DNA of 36,738 nucleotides from an uncultured Dorea sp. (lineage in GTDB: Bacteria; Bacillota; Clostridia; Lachnospirales; Lachnospiraceae), in NCBI GenBank assembly GCA_910589275.1, contig CAJUTH010000035.1, positions 1 to 36,738 on the forward strand. The letters are read 5' to 3'. This document shows, in pieces, positions 24,451-32,688 of this stretch. The notes under the pieces are model-generated. The model was not told the DNA's origin, did not search any database, and saw nothing but the letters and a program-made list of their open reading frames with translations. Each line of letters begins with the position of its first letter. Within the stretch, counting starts at the first letter, position 1. The position numbers and the translations under genes are program-made.

Positions 24451-25683
24451 TTAACCCTTGACTACGCCAACCGTTTTAAGCTTCCTCACCGGCGTAACCA
24501 GATCCGTCTGCTGTGCCATAACCTGCTCGATATCTTTATAAGCAAACCGGCACTCCTCCGCCACATCCTGCTTCTTCCTCTTTCCAAGGACCACGCCCTG
24601 CTCTTTCAAGTCTACCATCACCTTTTCTGTGGAAAATGCCCGCATAGCTCCTGTCCGGGAATAATTCCTTCCTGCGCCGTGGGAAGATGAGCAGAAAGAT
24701 TCCGGACTGCCCTTCCCCTCTGCCACATAGCTGTAAGACCCCATTGCCCCCGGTATCACAGCCAGCTCGCCTTTCCGCACTCTGACAGCGCCTTTTCTGT
24801 GTACCCATACGTTCGCGCCGTAATGATGTTCCAGCGCGGCGTAATTGTGGTGGCAGTTGATCTCGCCGTCAAATTCTACTGCTTTTCCTGTGTTCTTTTC
24901 CACCGTCTCTTTTACGATGGCGCAGGTCTTTTCAAGCATCGCCGCCCGGTTCTCGAAGGCGTAGTCAAGCGCCAGCTTCATCCAGCGGATATACTGCCGG
25001 CCTTCCTCTGTTTCCACCGGAAGGAATGCCAGACGGTACTCTTCCTTCACCTCGCTGTACCATCTCCGGTTCAGCTCCACGGCCTTTTTATGGAAATAAT
25101 CGCAGACCGCCTTTCCCAGATGCCTGCTGCCGGAGTGAATCATAATACACAGCCGCCCTTCCTCGTCCTCCTGAAGCTCGATAAAATGATTGCCGCCCCC
25201 AAGGCTCCCCGCCTGAAAATACCCATCCTCAATCAGGGGCAGGAGCTCTGGGTTCTCCCCGTATTTCTCCATCTCCTCTTTCGCCCTGTCAAGCGCCGCC
25301 GAGGGCTGTGGCGTTTTGTACCTGTCTGTCCCTAACGGCACCGCCCTCATGATTCCTCCTACCGCCGCCTGAATGACCGAACCGTTTCCGGTCTGGATTC
25401 CCCGGATTTCCTCCATCCGGATATTAGTGGAAATAAAAACCATTCCGCAGCCGATGTCAGACCCCACCGCGTTGGGGATAATAACGTCCTTCGCCGCGAT
25501 TACTCCGCCGATGGGCATTCCCTTCCCTGCATGGGTATCCGGCATCAGGCAGACCCATTTATGCAGAAAGGGAAGCTGCGATAAGCGGTATGCCTGTTCC
25601 AGACAGCTACTCTCTAACCTGCTTTCCTCTTCCAGCCAGATTTTTATTGGAAACCGCGTATTCTCGTTACATAGTACAAACAT
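24451..25683 (-). CDS. rtcB: RtcB-type RNA ligase
   Basis: GTP- and Mn-dependent ligase joining 2',3'-cyclic phosphate or 3'-phosphate RNA ends to 5'-OH ends, as left by anticodon nucleases and toxins. 410 residues, like E. coli RtcB (408). Metal and catalytic residues visible: MPDTHAGKGMPIGGV (Asp49, His51), VGSDIGCGM (Asp76, Cys79), GGGNHFIE (Asn165, His166), HSGSRH (His183), INCHHNYA and SSSHGAGR with the guanylylated His335. All intact. AAAGGGGAG precedes ATG 25683. No rtcA, archease or rtcR accompanies it. Downstream on the same strand are a tRNA-mimic RNA and an slipin gene. Its promoter is divergent from the GntR operon and shares an 11-bp motif with it. Confidence 0.95.
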   Translation of the reverse strand: MFVLCNENTRFPIKIWLEEESRLESSCLEQAYRLSQLPFLHKWVCLMPDTHAGKGMPIGGVIAAKDVIIPNAVGSDIGCGMVFISTNIRMEEIRGIQTGNGSVIQAAVGGIMRAVPLGTDRYKTPQPSAALDRAKEEMEKYGENPELLPLIEDGYFQAGSLGGGNHFIELQEDEEGRLCIMIHSGSRHLGKAVCDYFHKKAVELNRRWYSEVKEEYRLAFLPVETEEGRQYIRWMKLALDYAFENRAAMLEKTCAIVKETVEKNTGKAVEFDGEINCHHNYAALEHHYGANVWVHRKGAVRVRKGELAVIPGAMGSYSYVAEGKGSPESFCSSSHGAGRNYSRTGAMRAFSTEKVMVDLKEQGVVLGKRKKQDVAEECRFAYKDIEQVMAQQTDLVTPVRKLKTVGVVKG

Positions 25684-25760
25684 AAGGCTCTCCCCTTTCC
25701 TCTCTTCGCCGCCAAGCCTTTATCTGCGGCGGCGCTTTCTTCTTCGCTTTTGCTGTACTC

Positions 25761-25789
25761 ATTATATACGGCGCGTTCCGGATTATCAT
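25761..25789 (-). promoter_or_regulatory. rtcB: promoter of rtcB with shared 11-bp motif
   Basis: Minus-strand ATGATA (25784-25789), 17 bases, perfect TATAAT (25761-25766). The spacer holds AACGCGCCGTA (25777-25767), the mirror copy of 25847-25857 in the divergent promoter, at the same place relative to its -10. Confidence 0.6.
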
Positions 25790-25835
25790 TTTAAAAAAGT
25801 TGCGAAGCTTGCTTTTCTTCCAGAAAATTCTTCCC

Positions 25836-25864
25836 TTGACATCCGTAACGCGCCGTATTATACT
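25836..25864 (+). promoter_or_regulatory. strong promoter of the GntR-ABC operon
   Basis: Consensus TTGACA (25836-25841), 17-base spacer, TATACT (25859-25864). The spacer contains AACGCGCCGTA (25847-25857). Confidence 0.8.
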
Positions 25865-25886
25865 GTACTTATCAAAACAATACAGT
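25862..25886. promoter_or_regulatory. YtrA-like operator
   Basis: ACTGTA (25862-25867), 13 bases, TACAGT (25881-25886): the same architecture as the AGTGTA-13-TACACT site reported for B. subtilis YtrA, as I recall it. It overlaps the -10 and start point of the GntR operon, a repressing position. Confidence 0.65.
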
Positions 25887-25910
25887 TAAGCACAGAAAGC
25901 CGGTGAACCC

Positions 25911-26285
25911 TTGGAGATTTTTGTAAGCAATAAGGCCAGCCGCCCTTTATATGAGCAGATCCGGGCGCAGGTCAAAACACAGATAATGAACGGCACGTTA
26001 AACGCCGGGGAGGCGCTCCCCTCCATCCGTTCTCTTGCGAAATCGCTGAAGATCAGCGTTCTGACCGTGCAGAAGGCATACGACCTGCTTCAGGAGGACG
26101 GATTCATTGAGACAACGGCCGGAAAAGGCTGTTTTGTATCCGCCCGGAATCAGGATTTCTATCTGGAAGAACAGCAGAAAAAGATTGAGGGGCATTTCAA
26201 TGAAGCGATCGAACTGGCCCGGGCAAGCGGAATACCGCTGGATACGCTATTGAACCTATTGACGCTGCTATACGAGGAGGATTGA
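25911..26285 (+). CDS. GntR-family regulator, YtrA subfamily
   Basis: Repressor of 124 residues: winged HTH (about 1-75, SRPLYEQIRAQVKTQIMNG, LPSIRSLAKSLKISVLTVQK, DGFIETTAGKGCFV) with the short helical dimerisation tail typical of YtrA-type GntR proteins. Start is probably TTG 25911, since no ATG is near. YtrA regulators usually sit first in an operon with an ABC exporter and respond to cell-wall-active peptides. Here the next gene is an ABC ATPase starting at the GntR stop, and the permease is a remnant. An operator matching the YtrA layout lies at 25862-25886, so autorepression is likely. Confidence 0.9.
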   Translation: MEIFVSNKASRPLYEQIRAQVKTQIMNGTLNAGEALPSIRSLAKSLKISVLTVQKAYDLLQEDGFIETTAGKGCFVSARNQDFYLEEQQKKIEGHFNEAIELARASGIPLDTLLNLLTLLYEED

Positions 26286-26287
26286 CA

Positions 26288-27138
26288 ATGGAATATGCAT
26301 TAACCGTTTCAGGACTTACCAAAACCTATCAGGACTTTACGCTGGACCACGTTTCTTTCAGCGTCCCAAGCGGCTCTATCGTCGGGCTGGTAGGCGAAAA
26401 CGGCGCTGGAAAGAGCACCACCGTCAATGCAGTCTTAGGGCTGATCCAGAAAGAAGCGGGCCGTGTCTCGGTACTCGGAAAAGAAGAACTGGACAATCAG
26501 ATCAAAGAACAAATCGGCATCGTCTTTGACGGCAGCAATTATCCGGAAATCCTTTCACCCAGAAAGATTAACCGCATCATGAAGCAGATTTACCGTTCAT
26601 GGGACGAAGCCGCCTATTTCCGCCTATTAACCCGGTTATCGCTGCCCCCTGACAAACAGCTCAGACACTTTTCAAAGGGATGAAGATGAAGCTGGCCATT
26701 TCCGCAGCCCTTTCACACCACTCCAGGCTCCTGATCTTGGACGAAGCCACCAGCGGCCTTGACCCGGTTGTCCGGGACGATATTTTAGATATGCTTTTGG
26801 ACTTTGTTCAAGACGAGGAGCATTCCATACTGGTATCCTCCCATATCACGAGCGATCTGGAGAAAATTGCAGACTATATCGTATTGATCCATAAGGGAAA
26901 GGTGGTTTTTTCCAAACCAAAAGATGAACTGACGGAACAGTACGGGATCCTAAAATGCGGCGCGTCAATGTTCGGTGCGCTGGAGAAATCCGATATCATC
27001 GTATACCGGAAAATGGATTATGAATGGCAGGTTTTAGTCTCCGACCGGCAGAACATGCAGCAAAAATACCCGGACGCACTAATCATACCGGCTTCGATTG
27101 ACGAAATTATGCTTCTCTATGTAAAGGGGGAAAAATGA
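26288..27138 (+). CDS. ABC transporter ATPase split by a -1 frameshift
   Basis: ATPase of a YtrB/ABC-2 type exporter. First part 26288-26683: Walker A GLVGENGAGKST and Q-loop region, ending in HFSKG at a TGA. Second part 26680-27138, in the -1 frame: MKMKLAISAALSHHSRLLILDEATSGLDP (signature end, Walker B, D-loop) and switch His in SSHIT. Joined as FSKG-MKMKL they restore the family's signature exactly, so one frame slip separates two conserved halves. The site reads A AAG GGA TGA, which fits an X XXY YYZ slippery heptamer, but loss of one A from an AAAA run would look the same. The parts overlap as ATGA. GGAGG precedes ATG 26288. Companion permease is lost, so a dead gene is more likely. Confidence 0.8.
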
Positions 27139-27249
27139 TGAAAGGCATTCCTTTCCGCCTTCTATGCCGTACTCGCGATTGCCCTGATCTGCTTTTTTAT
27201 CTCCTATAAAACGGCGGTAAAAATCTACCAGAAGCAGGACATCATATAA
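27135..27249 (+). pseudogene. ABC permease reduced to its two ends
   Basis: An ATGATG start overlaps the ATPase stop and has AAAGGGGG before it. After three codons the frame fails, and a second frame gives a last membrane helix and tail, AFLSAFYAVLAIALICFFIS then YKTAVKIYQKQDII and TAA (27247-27249). The middle of the permease (usually 200 residues or more) is deleted. Directly followed by the operon terminator. Confidence 0.7.
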
Positions 27250-27258
27250 ATGCTCCCC

Positions 27259-27301
27259 ATCCTGCACCCCGCGGGGTTCCCGCCTCGTGCAGGATATTTT
27301 T
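27259..27301 (+). terminator. terminator of the GntR-ABC operon
   Basis: ATCCTGCAC (27259-27267) pairs with GTGCAGGAT (27287-27295), with an inner CCCCGCGGGG, followed by ATTTTT. Confidence 0.85.
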
Positions 27302-27313
27302 GAGAAATGCCGG

Positions 27314-28891
27314 CTACTCAAGTTCCGCAGAAATCATTCCCATCAATTCCCACGCCGCATCCCGCTCCTGCCTCTGCTCCGGCGTCAGCTCCTCATATCT
27401 GCACAGCATAGGATGCTGCCTTTCACCGTCGTGCCGGAAGGGGCCGTATCTCCAGTTATAGAAAATATAGAACCTGAGCCACCGCATATGATCCAGTTTG
27501 CGGTACGTCTCCCTTGCCGCCTCGGAAGATTTTGTCTTGCAATACCTGTCATAAGCCTTCTTTACCGCATCCGCACTCAGCTCTGTAATCCCCTCATCCT
27601 CCAGAAGAACCCTCGTCTTCATCAGAAGGTGGTCAGCCGCCGCGATCTTAGACTGCCGGTGTAGATCATCCAGATCGTCCCAGTCTTTCGTAGGATAAGA
27701 AACCGACCTCCGGAAAATGTCATTGATCATAACAGCCGCTTTGTTTAGGCTTGTGCGGATAATCTGCTGCTGCGTATAGATCTCCTCATTCGCCCCAAAA
27801 TAAGAAATATCCGGAACCCTCCAACTGCTGCGCAGGTCGATACGCCCCGAGATCCGATAATATTTATTTAACGTCCAGTAAATACTCCAGCCATTCTGTT
27901 CATCATCCTCGCAGATAATAATGCGGTCTGCCCTCTCCAAAAGCCGGCGGTTCCCCGCCCATGTCCCGCCATGGAAAATCAGCGAATCCCTCGTCTCTGA
28001 TTCCTCGTTCATGGAAAACAGCTCCCCAAGGCAGTCATGGACCGCAAGAAATTCCTCTGCATCCCCGAAAATATGGTACGCCACATGCTGCTCTATGGAG
28101 ATAACATTGGTCAGAACCGCCCGCTCTAAAATACTGCTGCCATACTTCCCAAAACCAATCAGCACGATTGTATTTTCATGGCGGCACAAAGGCTTGGAAC
28201 GCCAGTACTGTCTGGCGCAGCATTCATAGCTGTGGAAAAAATGAATGTTCCCGGAGATTTTATCCTGTCCGTATGTGGTTCTGGCATAAACCTCTACCGG
28301 CAGCTCGTGCAGATTGACCGCCCTCCGGTTCACGCCGATGTCATTCTCCTTCATCAGAAACACCTTGCACTTAGCGCCGGTATTCTTCTTTTTCGCCACA
28401 ATCCTGTCCAGAGGAGCGCCCAGATACATGCAGGGGTAATTGGGAGTCTCGCTCTGGGCGCTCCGTCTCTCCCCATAAATAATCAGCGCATTCGGATCCT
28501 CCCGGTAAATATTTCCGGCAAGCGCATCCGACTCCACCCCGCAGTCTGCAAAATAATACCAGTTTTTACGCCGCTGCAGGCTCAGCATCAGAAACGGCAT
28601 TCCCTCGCTGGTAATAAAGGATATGACAGCCCCAAGCATAGTCACCATAATCCCTGCAGACAGAACCAGAAAGACCAGCCCTACCGCATGTCCCAGCGGA
28701 GTCACCGGGATCAGGTCTCCGTATCCTACCGTTGTCAGCGTCACAATCGAATACCAGAACGCGTCTCCGAAAGTCTGGATCATAGCATTATTATTTGCGG
28801 ATTCCGAACAGTAGAGAATGGTAAGCAAAGCAATATAAACCAGTAAAACAGCCGCAATCAAACACAGATAAATTTTCTTTCCTGCTTTCAT
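27314..28891 (-). CDS. two-helix K+ channel with NAD-binding-like and RyR domains
   Basis: Membrane protein of 525 residues. TM1 about 7-28, pore helix and selectivity filter TVGYGD (54-59), TM2 about 69-93: a K+ channel of the Ion_trans_2 type. Then a cytosolic region of about 280 residues with a Rossmann-like segment near NTIVLIGFGKYGSSILERAV (TrkA-N-like). The C-terminus (about 430-520) reads as a RyR (ryanodine-receptor repeat) domain: LDHMRWLRFYIFYNW and HPMLCRYEELTPEQRQERD. The RyR unit is thought to bind nucleotide-derived ligands, so the channel may be ligand-gated; comparison with conflict-system effectors is inference. GGAG precedes the start. Monocistronic. Confidence 0.85.
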   Translation of the reverse strand: MKAGKKIYLCLIAAVLLVYIALLTILYCSESANNNAMIQTFGDAFWYSIVTLTTVGYGDLIPVTPLGHAVGLVFLVLSAGIMVTMLGAVISFITSEGMPFLMLSLQRRKNWYYFADCGVESDALAGNIYREDPNALIIYGERRSAQSETPNYPCMYLGAPLDRIVAKKKNTGAKCKVFLMKENDIGVNRRAVNLHELPVEVYARTTYGQDKISGNIHFFHSYECCARQYWRSKPLCRHENTIVLIGFGKYGSSILERAVLTNVISIEQHVAYHIFGDAEEFLAVHDCLGELFSMNEESETRDSLIFHGGTWAGNRRLLERADRIIICEDDEQNGWSIYWTLNKYYRISGRIDLRSSWRVPDISYFGANEEIYTQQQIIRTSLNKAAVMINDIFRRSVSYPTKDWDDLDDLHRQSKIAAADHLLMKTRVLLEDEGITELSADAVKKAYDRYCKTKSSEAARETYRKLDHMRWLRFYIFYNWRYGPFRHDGERQHPMLCRYEELTPEQRQERDAAWELMGMISAELE

Positions 28892-29187
28892 GTACCCGCA
28901 CGCTCCTTCTTCTATCCTATGCAGAGGATTCCCCTGTCAAAATCCTTCGTCTGCATTTTCTCCCGTATAATCAATCCAATATAAATTCTACCACAAAGCG
29001 CCTGAGATATCTATGGACCAAGCTGCAGAATTGTTCTCATAAACATTTTCACCCAAGTCCCATCTTCTGTTTATTTTGTGTTATACTGTTTTATATGATG
29101 CCATGAGCAAAAGTTCATGCGCCGCATGCCTATAGCAATATATAACTTTGAGACTCGTATAAACAGCAGAGAAAGGAGTCCCGTATA

Positions 29188-29748
29188 ATGAGCGAACTAT
29201 TGAAATTTACCAGCAGAGAGGATTTTCGAAAATGGCTTTCTGTCCATTGTACGTCGAATGACGGCATCTGGCTGTTATTTGGCAAAGTCGGAGGGCCGAA
29301 AACGTTAAAGGCCACCGAGGCCCTTGAAGAAGCGCTCTGCTTTGGATGGATTGACGGGCAGATGAAACGCATTGACGACAAAACCTATAAAAAATATTTT
29401 TCAATGCGCAGGGAAAACAGCAAGTGGTCGGAAAAAAACAAGACGCTGGCAAAAAGCCTTGAAAACCGGGGGCTTATGACTGACTTTGGCAGAAAGAAAA
29501 TTGAAGAAGCCAAAGAAAACGGCCAGTGGAACGCTCCAAAAGCCCCGGCGGTTACAGAAGAACAGATCGCGCAGCTTTCTGCCTTACTAGAAGAATATGA
29601 GCCTGCTTATACCAATTGGAACGCCATGCCGCCATCGGTAAAAAAGACCTACGCTCGGGCTTATTTTGACGCAAAGACAGACGCCGGACGTGAAAAACGG
29701 ATCGCATGGATGGTGGACAGACTTGCCAAAAATTTGAAACCCATGTAG
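29188..29748 (+). CDS. YdeI/OmpD-associated family protein
   Basis: 186-residue protein of the YdeI (OmpD-associated) family: FTSREDFRKWLSVHCTSNDG, GGPKTLKATEALEEALCFGW with IDGQMKRIDDKTY, then FSMRRENSKWSEKNK and the C-terminal YFDAKTDAGREKRIAWMVDR. Complete. Function is poorly known; members relate to stress or bacteriocin sensitivity in some species. GAAAGGAG precedes the ATG. A possible extended -10 TGTTATACT lies about 110 bases upstream (near 29079). The 28892-29187 gap holds that and the K+ channel promoter region, nothing else seen. Confidence 0.85.
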   Translation: MSELLKFTSREDFRKWLSVHCTSNDGIWLLFGKVGGPKTLKATEALEEALCFGWIDGQMKRIDDKTYKKYFSMRRENSKWSEKNKTLAKSLENRGLMTDFGRKKIEEAKENGQWNAPKAPAVTEEQIAQLSALLEEYEPAYTNWNAMPPSVKKTYARAYFDAKTDAGREKRIAWMVDRLAKNLKPM

Positions 29749-29847
29749 CTTTTCCGCACCCGTATTTGACGCAAGGATGTATGCGGCCGGACAGGAACAA
29801 AGCTGCCAGCCGGCCACGAATATAAAAATGCAAGGAGACGCTGCACA

Positions 29848-30297
29848 ATGAAAGAACATATTACAAACCGGGTACATGAACTGTACTGGAACGATGATGT
29901 AAATTGCGCGAGAACAGCAATCATCTGTCTGAGCGAATTATTTGAAATCGAGATCGAACCACAGACACTCTGGTCTGCAGTCGGATTGCATGGCGCCGGA
30001 GGATACCGGGCGCAGTGCGGATTAGCCGAAGGTTCGCTCATGTTTATAGGCATTTATCTTCACGGACTGGGAAAAACAGAAGATGAGATCGTATCCGCCT
30101 GTTACGGTTTCGCCTCTGCCTTCGACAAGGCGTTTGGCTCGCTAAGCTGTTCTGTTCTGCGCCCTACAGGCTTTTCCGAAAACGACCCTCCGCATATGTG
30201 CGAAACCCTGACTTGCAACGCAATTGAATTTGCATACCAATATATCACGGAAATTATCGGCAATAGCCAGCGCGTATGCATACATGAAAATCATTGA
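29848..30297 (+). CDS. C_GCAxxG_C_C-type redox protein
   Basis: 149-residue soluble protein of the C-GCAxxG-C-C family: cysteines in VNCARTAIICLSE, GHGAGGYRAQCGLAEG-like HGAGGYRAQCGLAEGSLMFI, and C-terminal SLSCSVLRPTGFSENDP, MCETLTC. The pattern suggests a metal or redox site; the biochemical role is unknown. AAGGAG precedes the ATG. Same strand as the YdeI-like gene, 99 bases apart, with a GGCCGG/CCGGCC hairpin between. Confidence 0.75.
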   Translation: MKEHITNRVHELYWNDDVNCARTAIICLSELFEIEIEPQTLWSAVGLHGAGGYRAQCGLAEGSLMFIGIYLHGLGKTEDEIVSACYGFASAFDKAFGSLSCSVLRPTGFSENDPPHMCETLTCNAIEFAYQYITEIIGNSQRVCIHENH

Positions 30298-30300
30298 AAA

Positions 30301-30473
30301 ATGGGGCATCAGGATTCTAAGAATGCTTCGCGAATGCAGGGAATCGTATTTGTATCGCAGTATCTGGATTGATCATGCTTCTCTTCCCTTGGTGCGCAGT
30401 CGCATTGATAAAAGGGGATAACGGCATGGCTGCTTGGCTGCTGCTTCGCAAAGATAAACTGCTTCCAGCCTGA
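30301..30473 (+). pseudogene. remnant of a small membrane protein
   Basis: ATG 30301 opens MGHQDSKNASRMQGIVFVSQ and stops after 21 codons. In another frame comes LIMLLFPWCAVALIKGDNGM then AAWLLLRKDKLLPA and TGA (30471-30473), a membrane-helix-rich piece. It looks like a decayed integral membrane gene. The family is not recognised. The rest of 30298-30537 holds only the next gene's ribosome site. Confidence 0.4.
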
Positions 30474-30537
30474 CTATCTAAGACTTAATTTCGATGTACT
30501 AGCATAAAAATCACAAAGTTACGGAGGTACTTTTCAC

Positions 30538-30987
30538 ATGATTGATTTAAAAGATAAGACCCAGCGCCCCACTCTGGAAGAGATCGAGCAATACGTCAAC
30601 AATCCTGTCTTTATGCAATTTTGTTCCGAAATCAAAAACACCTACGCCTGCAGGGAAACGATCGAATTTAGTTCATGCAGCATGGAAAAGGGATGGAATA
30701 TTAAATTCAAAAAAGCAGGAAAAACATTGTGTACAATATATCCCAGAGAATGCTATTTTACAGTTATGGTTGTTGTCGGCAGAAAAGAAAAAGAATCTGT
30801 TGAAAAAATACTGCCTGAATGTTCGGCCGAAATGCGAAAGCTGTACCGCCAGACTCCGGAAGGGAACGGTCAAAGATGGCTGATGACCGACTTGGAGGAT
30901 CGGGCGGAGCTCTACCGCGACCTCCTACGCTTCATTCACATCCGCAGAAACTGCACAAATCAGAAAATAAAAGGAGAGAACTCATGA
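30538..30987 (+). CDS. DUF3788 family protein
   Basis: 149 residues, soluble, of the DUF3788 family as I recall it: RPTLEEIEQYVNNPVFMQFC, EFSSCSMEKGWNIKFKKAGK, LCTIYPRECYFTVMVVVGRKE, and the C-terminal DLEDRAELYRDLLRFIHIRR. Family members resemble YdhG/DUF1801-like small alpha-beta proteins; function unknown. GGAGG lies before the ATG. Its stop overlaps the DUF3784 start (ATGA), so the two are translated together. Confidence 0.8.
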   Translation: MIDLKDKTQRPTLEEIEQYVNNPVFMQFCSEIKNTYACRETIEFSSCSMEKGWNIKFKKAGKTLCTIYPRECYFTVMVVVGRKEKESVEKILPECSAEMRKLYRQTPEGNGQRWLMTDLEDRAELYRDLLRFIHIRRNCTNQKIKGENS

Positions 30988-31316
30988 ATACCGGTTTTAT
31001 TTCCTGCGGCGGCGCATGTTTGCTATGCCTGCTTTTTGCTCTAATATTTACGGTCTTCAAGGGAAAATCTGCTATGCTGATCAGCGGCTTTAACACAATG
31101 CCAAAAGAGAAACGAGAATTATATGATACGGAAAAGATGTGCCGGGACCAGAGAAACGCCTTTTTGATCTGGGCTGCCGTTTTAGGAACCGGAGCTGTTT
31201 TGTCTTACTGTATCTCAAAATATTTTGCGGCCGCCGCATTTGTCATATTCCTAATCATATTTTTGAAAGACGTACATATAGACGAAGCGAAAGCCTTTGA
31301 AAAGTATAAAAAATAA
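30984..31316 (+). CDS. DUF3784 small membrane protein
   Basis: 110 residues with three hydrophobic stretches (FISCGGACLLCLLFALIFTV, NAFLIWAAVLGTGAVLSYCI, FAAAAFVIFLIIFL), and the family phrase KGKSAMLISGFNTMPKEKRE followed by YDTEKMCR. The start at 30984 is set by AAGGAGAG and the ATGA overlap with DUF3788. DUF3784 proteins are common in Bacillota with no known function. Confidence 0.8.
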   Translation: MNTGFISCGGACLLCLLFALIFTVFKGKSAMLISGFNTMPKEKRELYDTEKMCRDQRNAFLIWAAVLGTGAVLSYCISKYFAAAAFVIFLIIFLKDVHIDEAKAFEKYKK

Positions 31317-31385
31317 CCTTTGATTTCCGCCTAACAAACTTTGCTGCTGCAATGATGGCACGGCACCCGCAAGGAGACAGATGAT

Positions 31386-32618
31386 ATGTCTGATTTTCAC
31401 GAACTGATTAAAAATTTTCCAAAAACGAGGGAATATGTCCGGGACTTTTTCGTATACGGCTTCAAGACCCGGAACGAATTCAAAGAAAAAAGCCCCCGGA
31501 CCTACGACAATGAACGGCGGCGTTTAGAAAGCTGGCTCTCCCCCTATATCAGGAAGGATTACGTGTCAAAGGGTTCCAACATTTCCCTTGCCATAGACAG
31601 TAACCTGTTAGACGATAATCCTCTGTTCCGGGTATGGAAGACCAGAAGCTTTACCGACAACGATATTGTCCTCCATTTTCTGATACTGGATCTGCTTCAA
31701 GACGGCCGCCCGCTGACTGCGGAAGAGATCACAGACCGCCTTCTTTCTAAATATGAGACGCTGTTCGATACCCAGACTGTCCGCCGGAAATGCAATGCCT
31801 ATGCCAGAGAAGGCCTGCTGGATAAGAAAAAATCCGGAAAGACGGTTCTCTTTTCCCTTGACAGTGAACTTACCCACTGGCTGAAAGCCAATGAGGAAGT
31901 GACGGACGCTCTTGCTTTTTATCAGATAGCCGAGTGTTTCGGCATCATCGGCAGTTACTTAACAGACCAGCTTGATTCCCACAACCGCAGCTTCCGTGTC
32001 AAGCACAGCTTTTTCGTGCATACTTTGGAAGACGAGATTCTGCTGCAGCTCTTAGGGGCAATGGCACAAAAGCAACGGATCCGGCTGGAAATAAAAAGCT
32101 CCCGGACGCAGACTGCCGTTTGTGCGGACTGCGTCCCGCTGAAGATCTTCGTAAGCGCCAGAAGCGGCCGTAGATTCCTATGCGGATTTACCGAAAAGGG
32201 AAAGCGTTTTACCTGTTACCGGCTGGATTCCATCAAGAAAGCGCTTCCTCTGGAGCATTCCGGCAGATACGAAGAACTGTCCGCCCAGTTAGAACGAAAT
32301 CTCCCCAAGCTCTGGGGCGTTTCTTTTCAGGGACCGGAGGACCGCCGCCTTGACCGCTTAACAATGACCCTTCAAGTTCTGGAGCCGGAAGAACATTATG
32401 TCGTAGAACGCTTAATCCGGGAAGGCAGGGGCGGTACGGTCACAAGGACGGCGCAAGACGCCTATACCTATGAAATATCCGTCTTTGACTGCAACGAAAT
32501 GCTGCCTTGGATCCGCACCTTTATCGGAAGGATCTTATCGCTAGAATGCACCGCCAAATCCGTGGAGCAGAAATTTTACAGGGATCTGCAGACACAGTAT
32601 CAGACGTACCAGATTTAG
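31386..32618 (+). CDS. WYL-domain transcription regulator 1
   Basis: 410 residues: N-terminal wHTH region (about 20-170, with DGRPLTAEEITDRLLSKYET and CNAYAREGLLDKKKSGK) and a C-terminal WYL domain (about 215-300: KQRIRLEIKSSRTQTAVCAD, CVPLKIFVSARSGRRFLCGF) plus WCX extension. The WYL triplet itself is replaced by RFL. GCAAGGAGA precedes the ATG. It is followed 70 bases later by a second WYL protein on the same strand; such tandem pairs recur in Clostridia, probably acting as a heteromer. Confidence 0.85.
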   Translation: MSDFHELIKNFPKTREYVRDFFVYGFKTRNEFKEKSPRTYDNERRRLESWLSPYIRKDYVSKGSNISLAIDSNLLDDNPLFRVWKTRSFTDNDIVLHFLILDLLQDGRPLTAEEITDRLLSKYETLFDTQTVRRKCNAYAREGLLDKKKSGKTVLFSLDSELTHWLKANEEVTDALAFYQIAECFGIIGSYLTDQLDSHNRSFRVKHSFFVHTLEDEILLQLLGAMAQKQRIRLEIKSSRTQTAVCADCVPLKIFVSARSGRRFLCGFTEKGKRFTCYRLDSIKKALPLEHSGRYEELSAQLERNLPKLWGVSFQGPEDRRLDRLTMTLQVLEPEEHYVVERLIREGRGGTVTRTAQDAYTYEISVFDCNEMLPWIRTFIGRILSLECTAKSVEQKFYRDLQTQYQTYQI

Positions 32619-32688
32619 TTTCCGCACAGTTCGCAGGTCAGATAAACCTTGATAAATTTAAAATGTAACCGTTACCAGGAGGAAAGTT

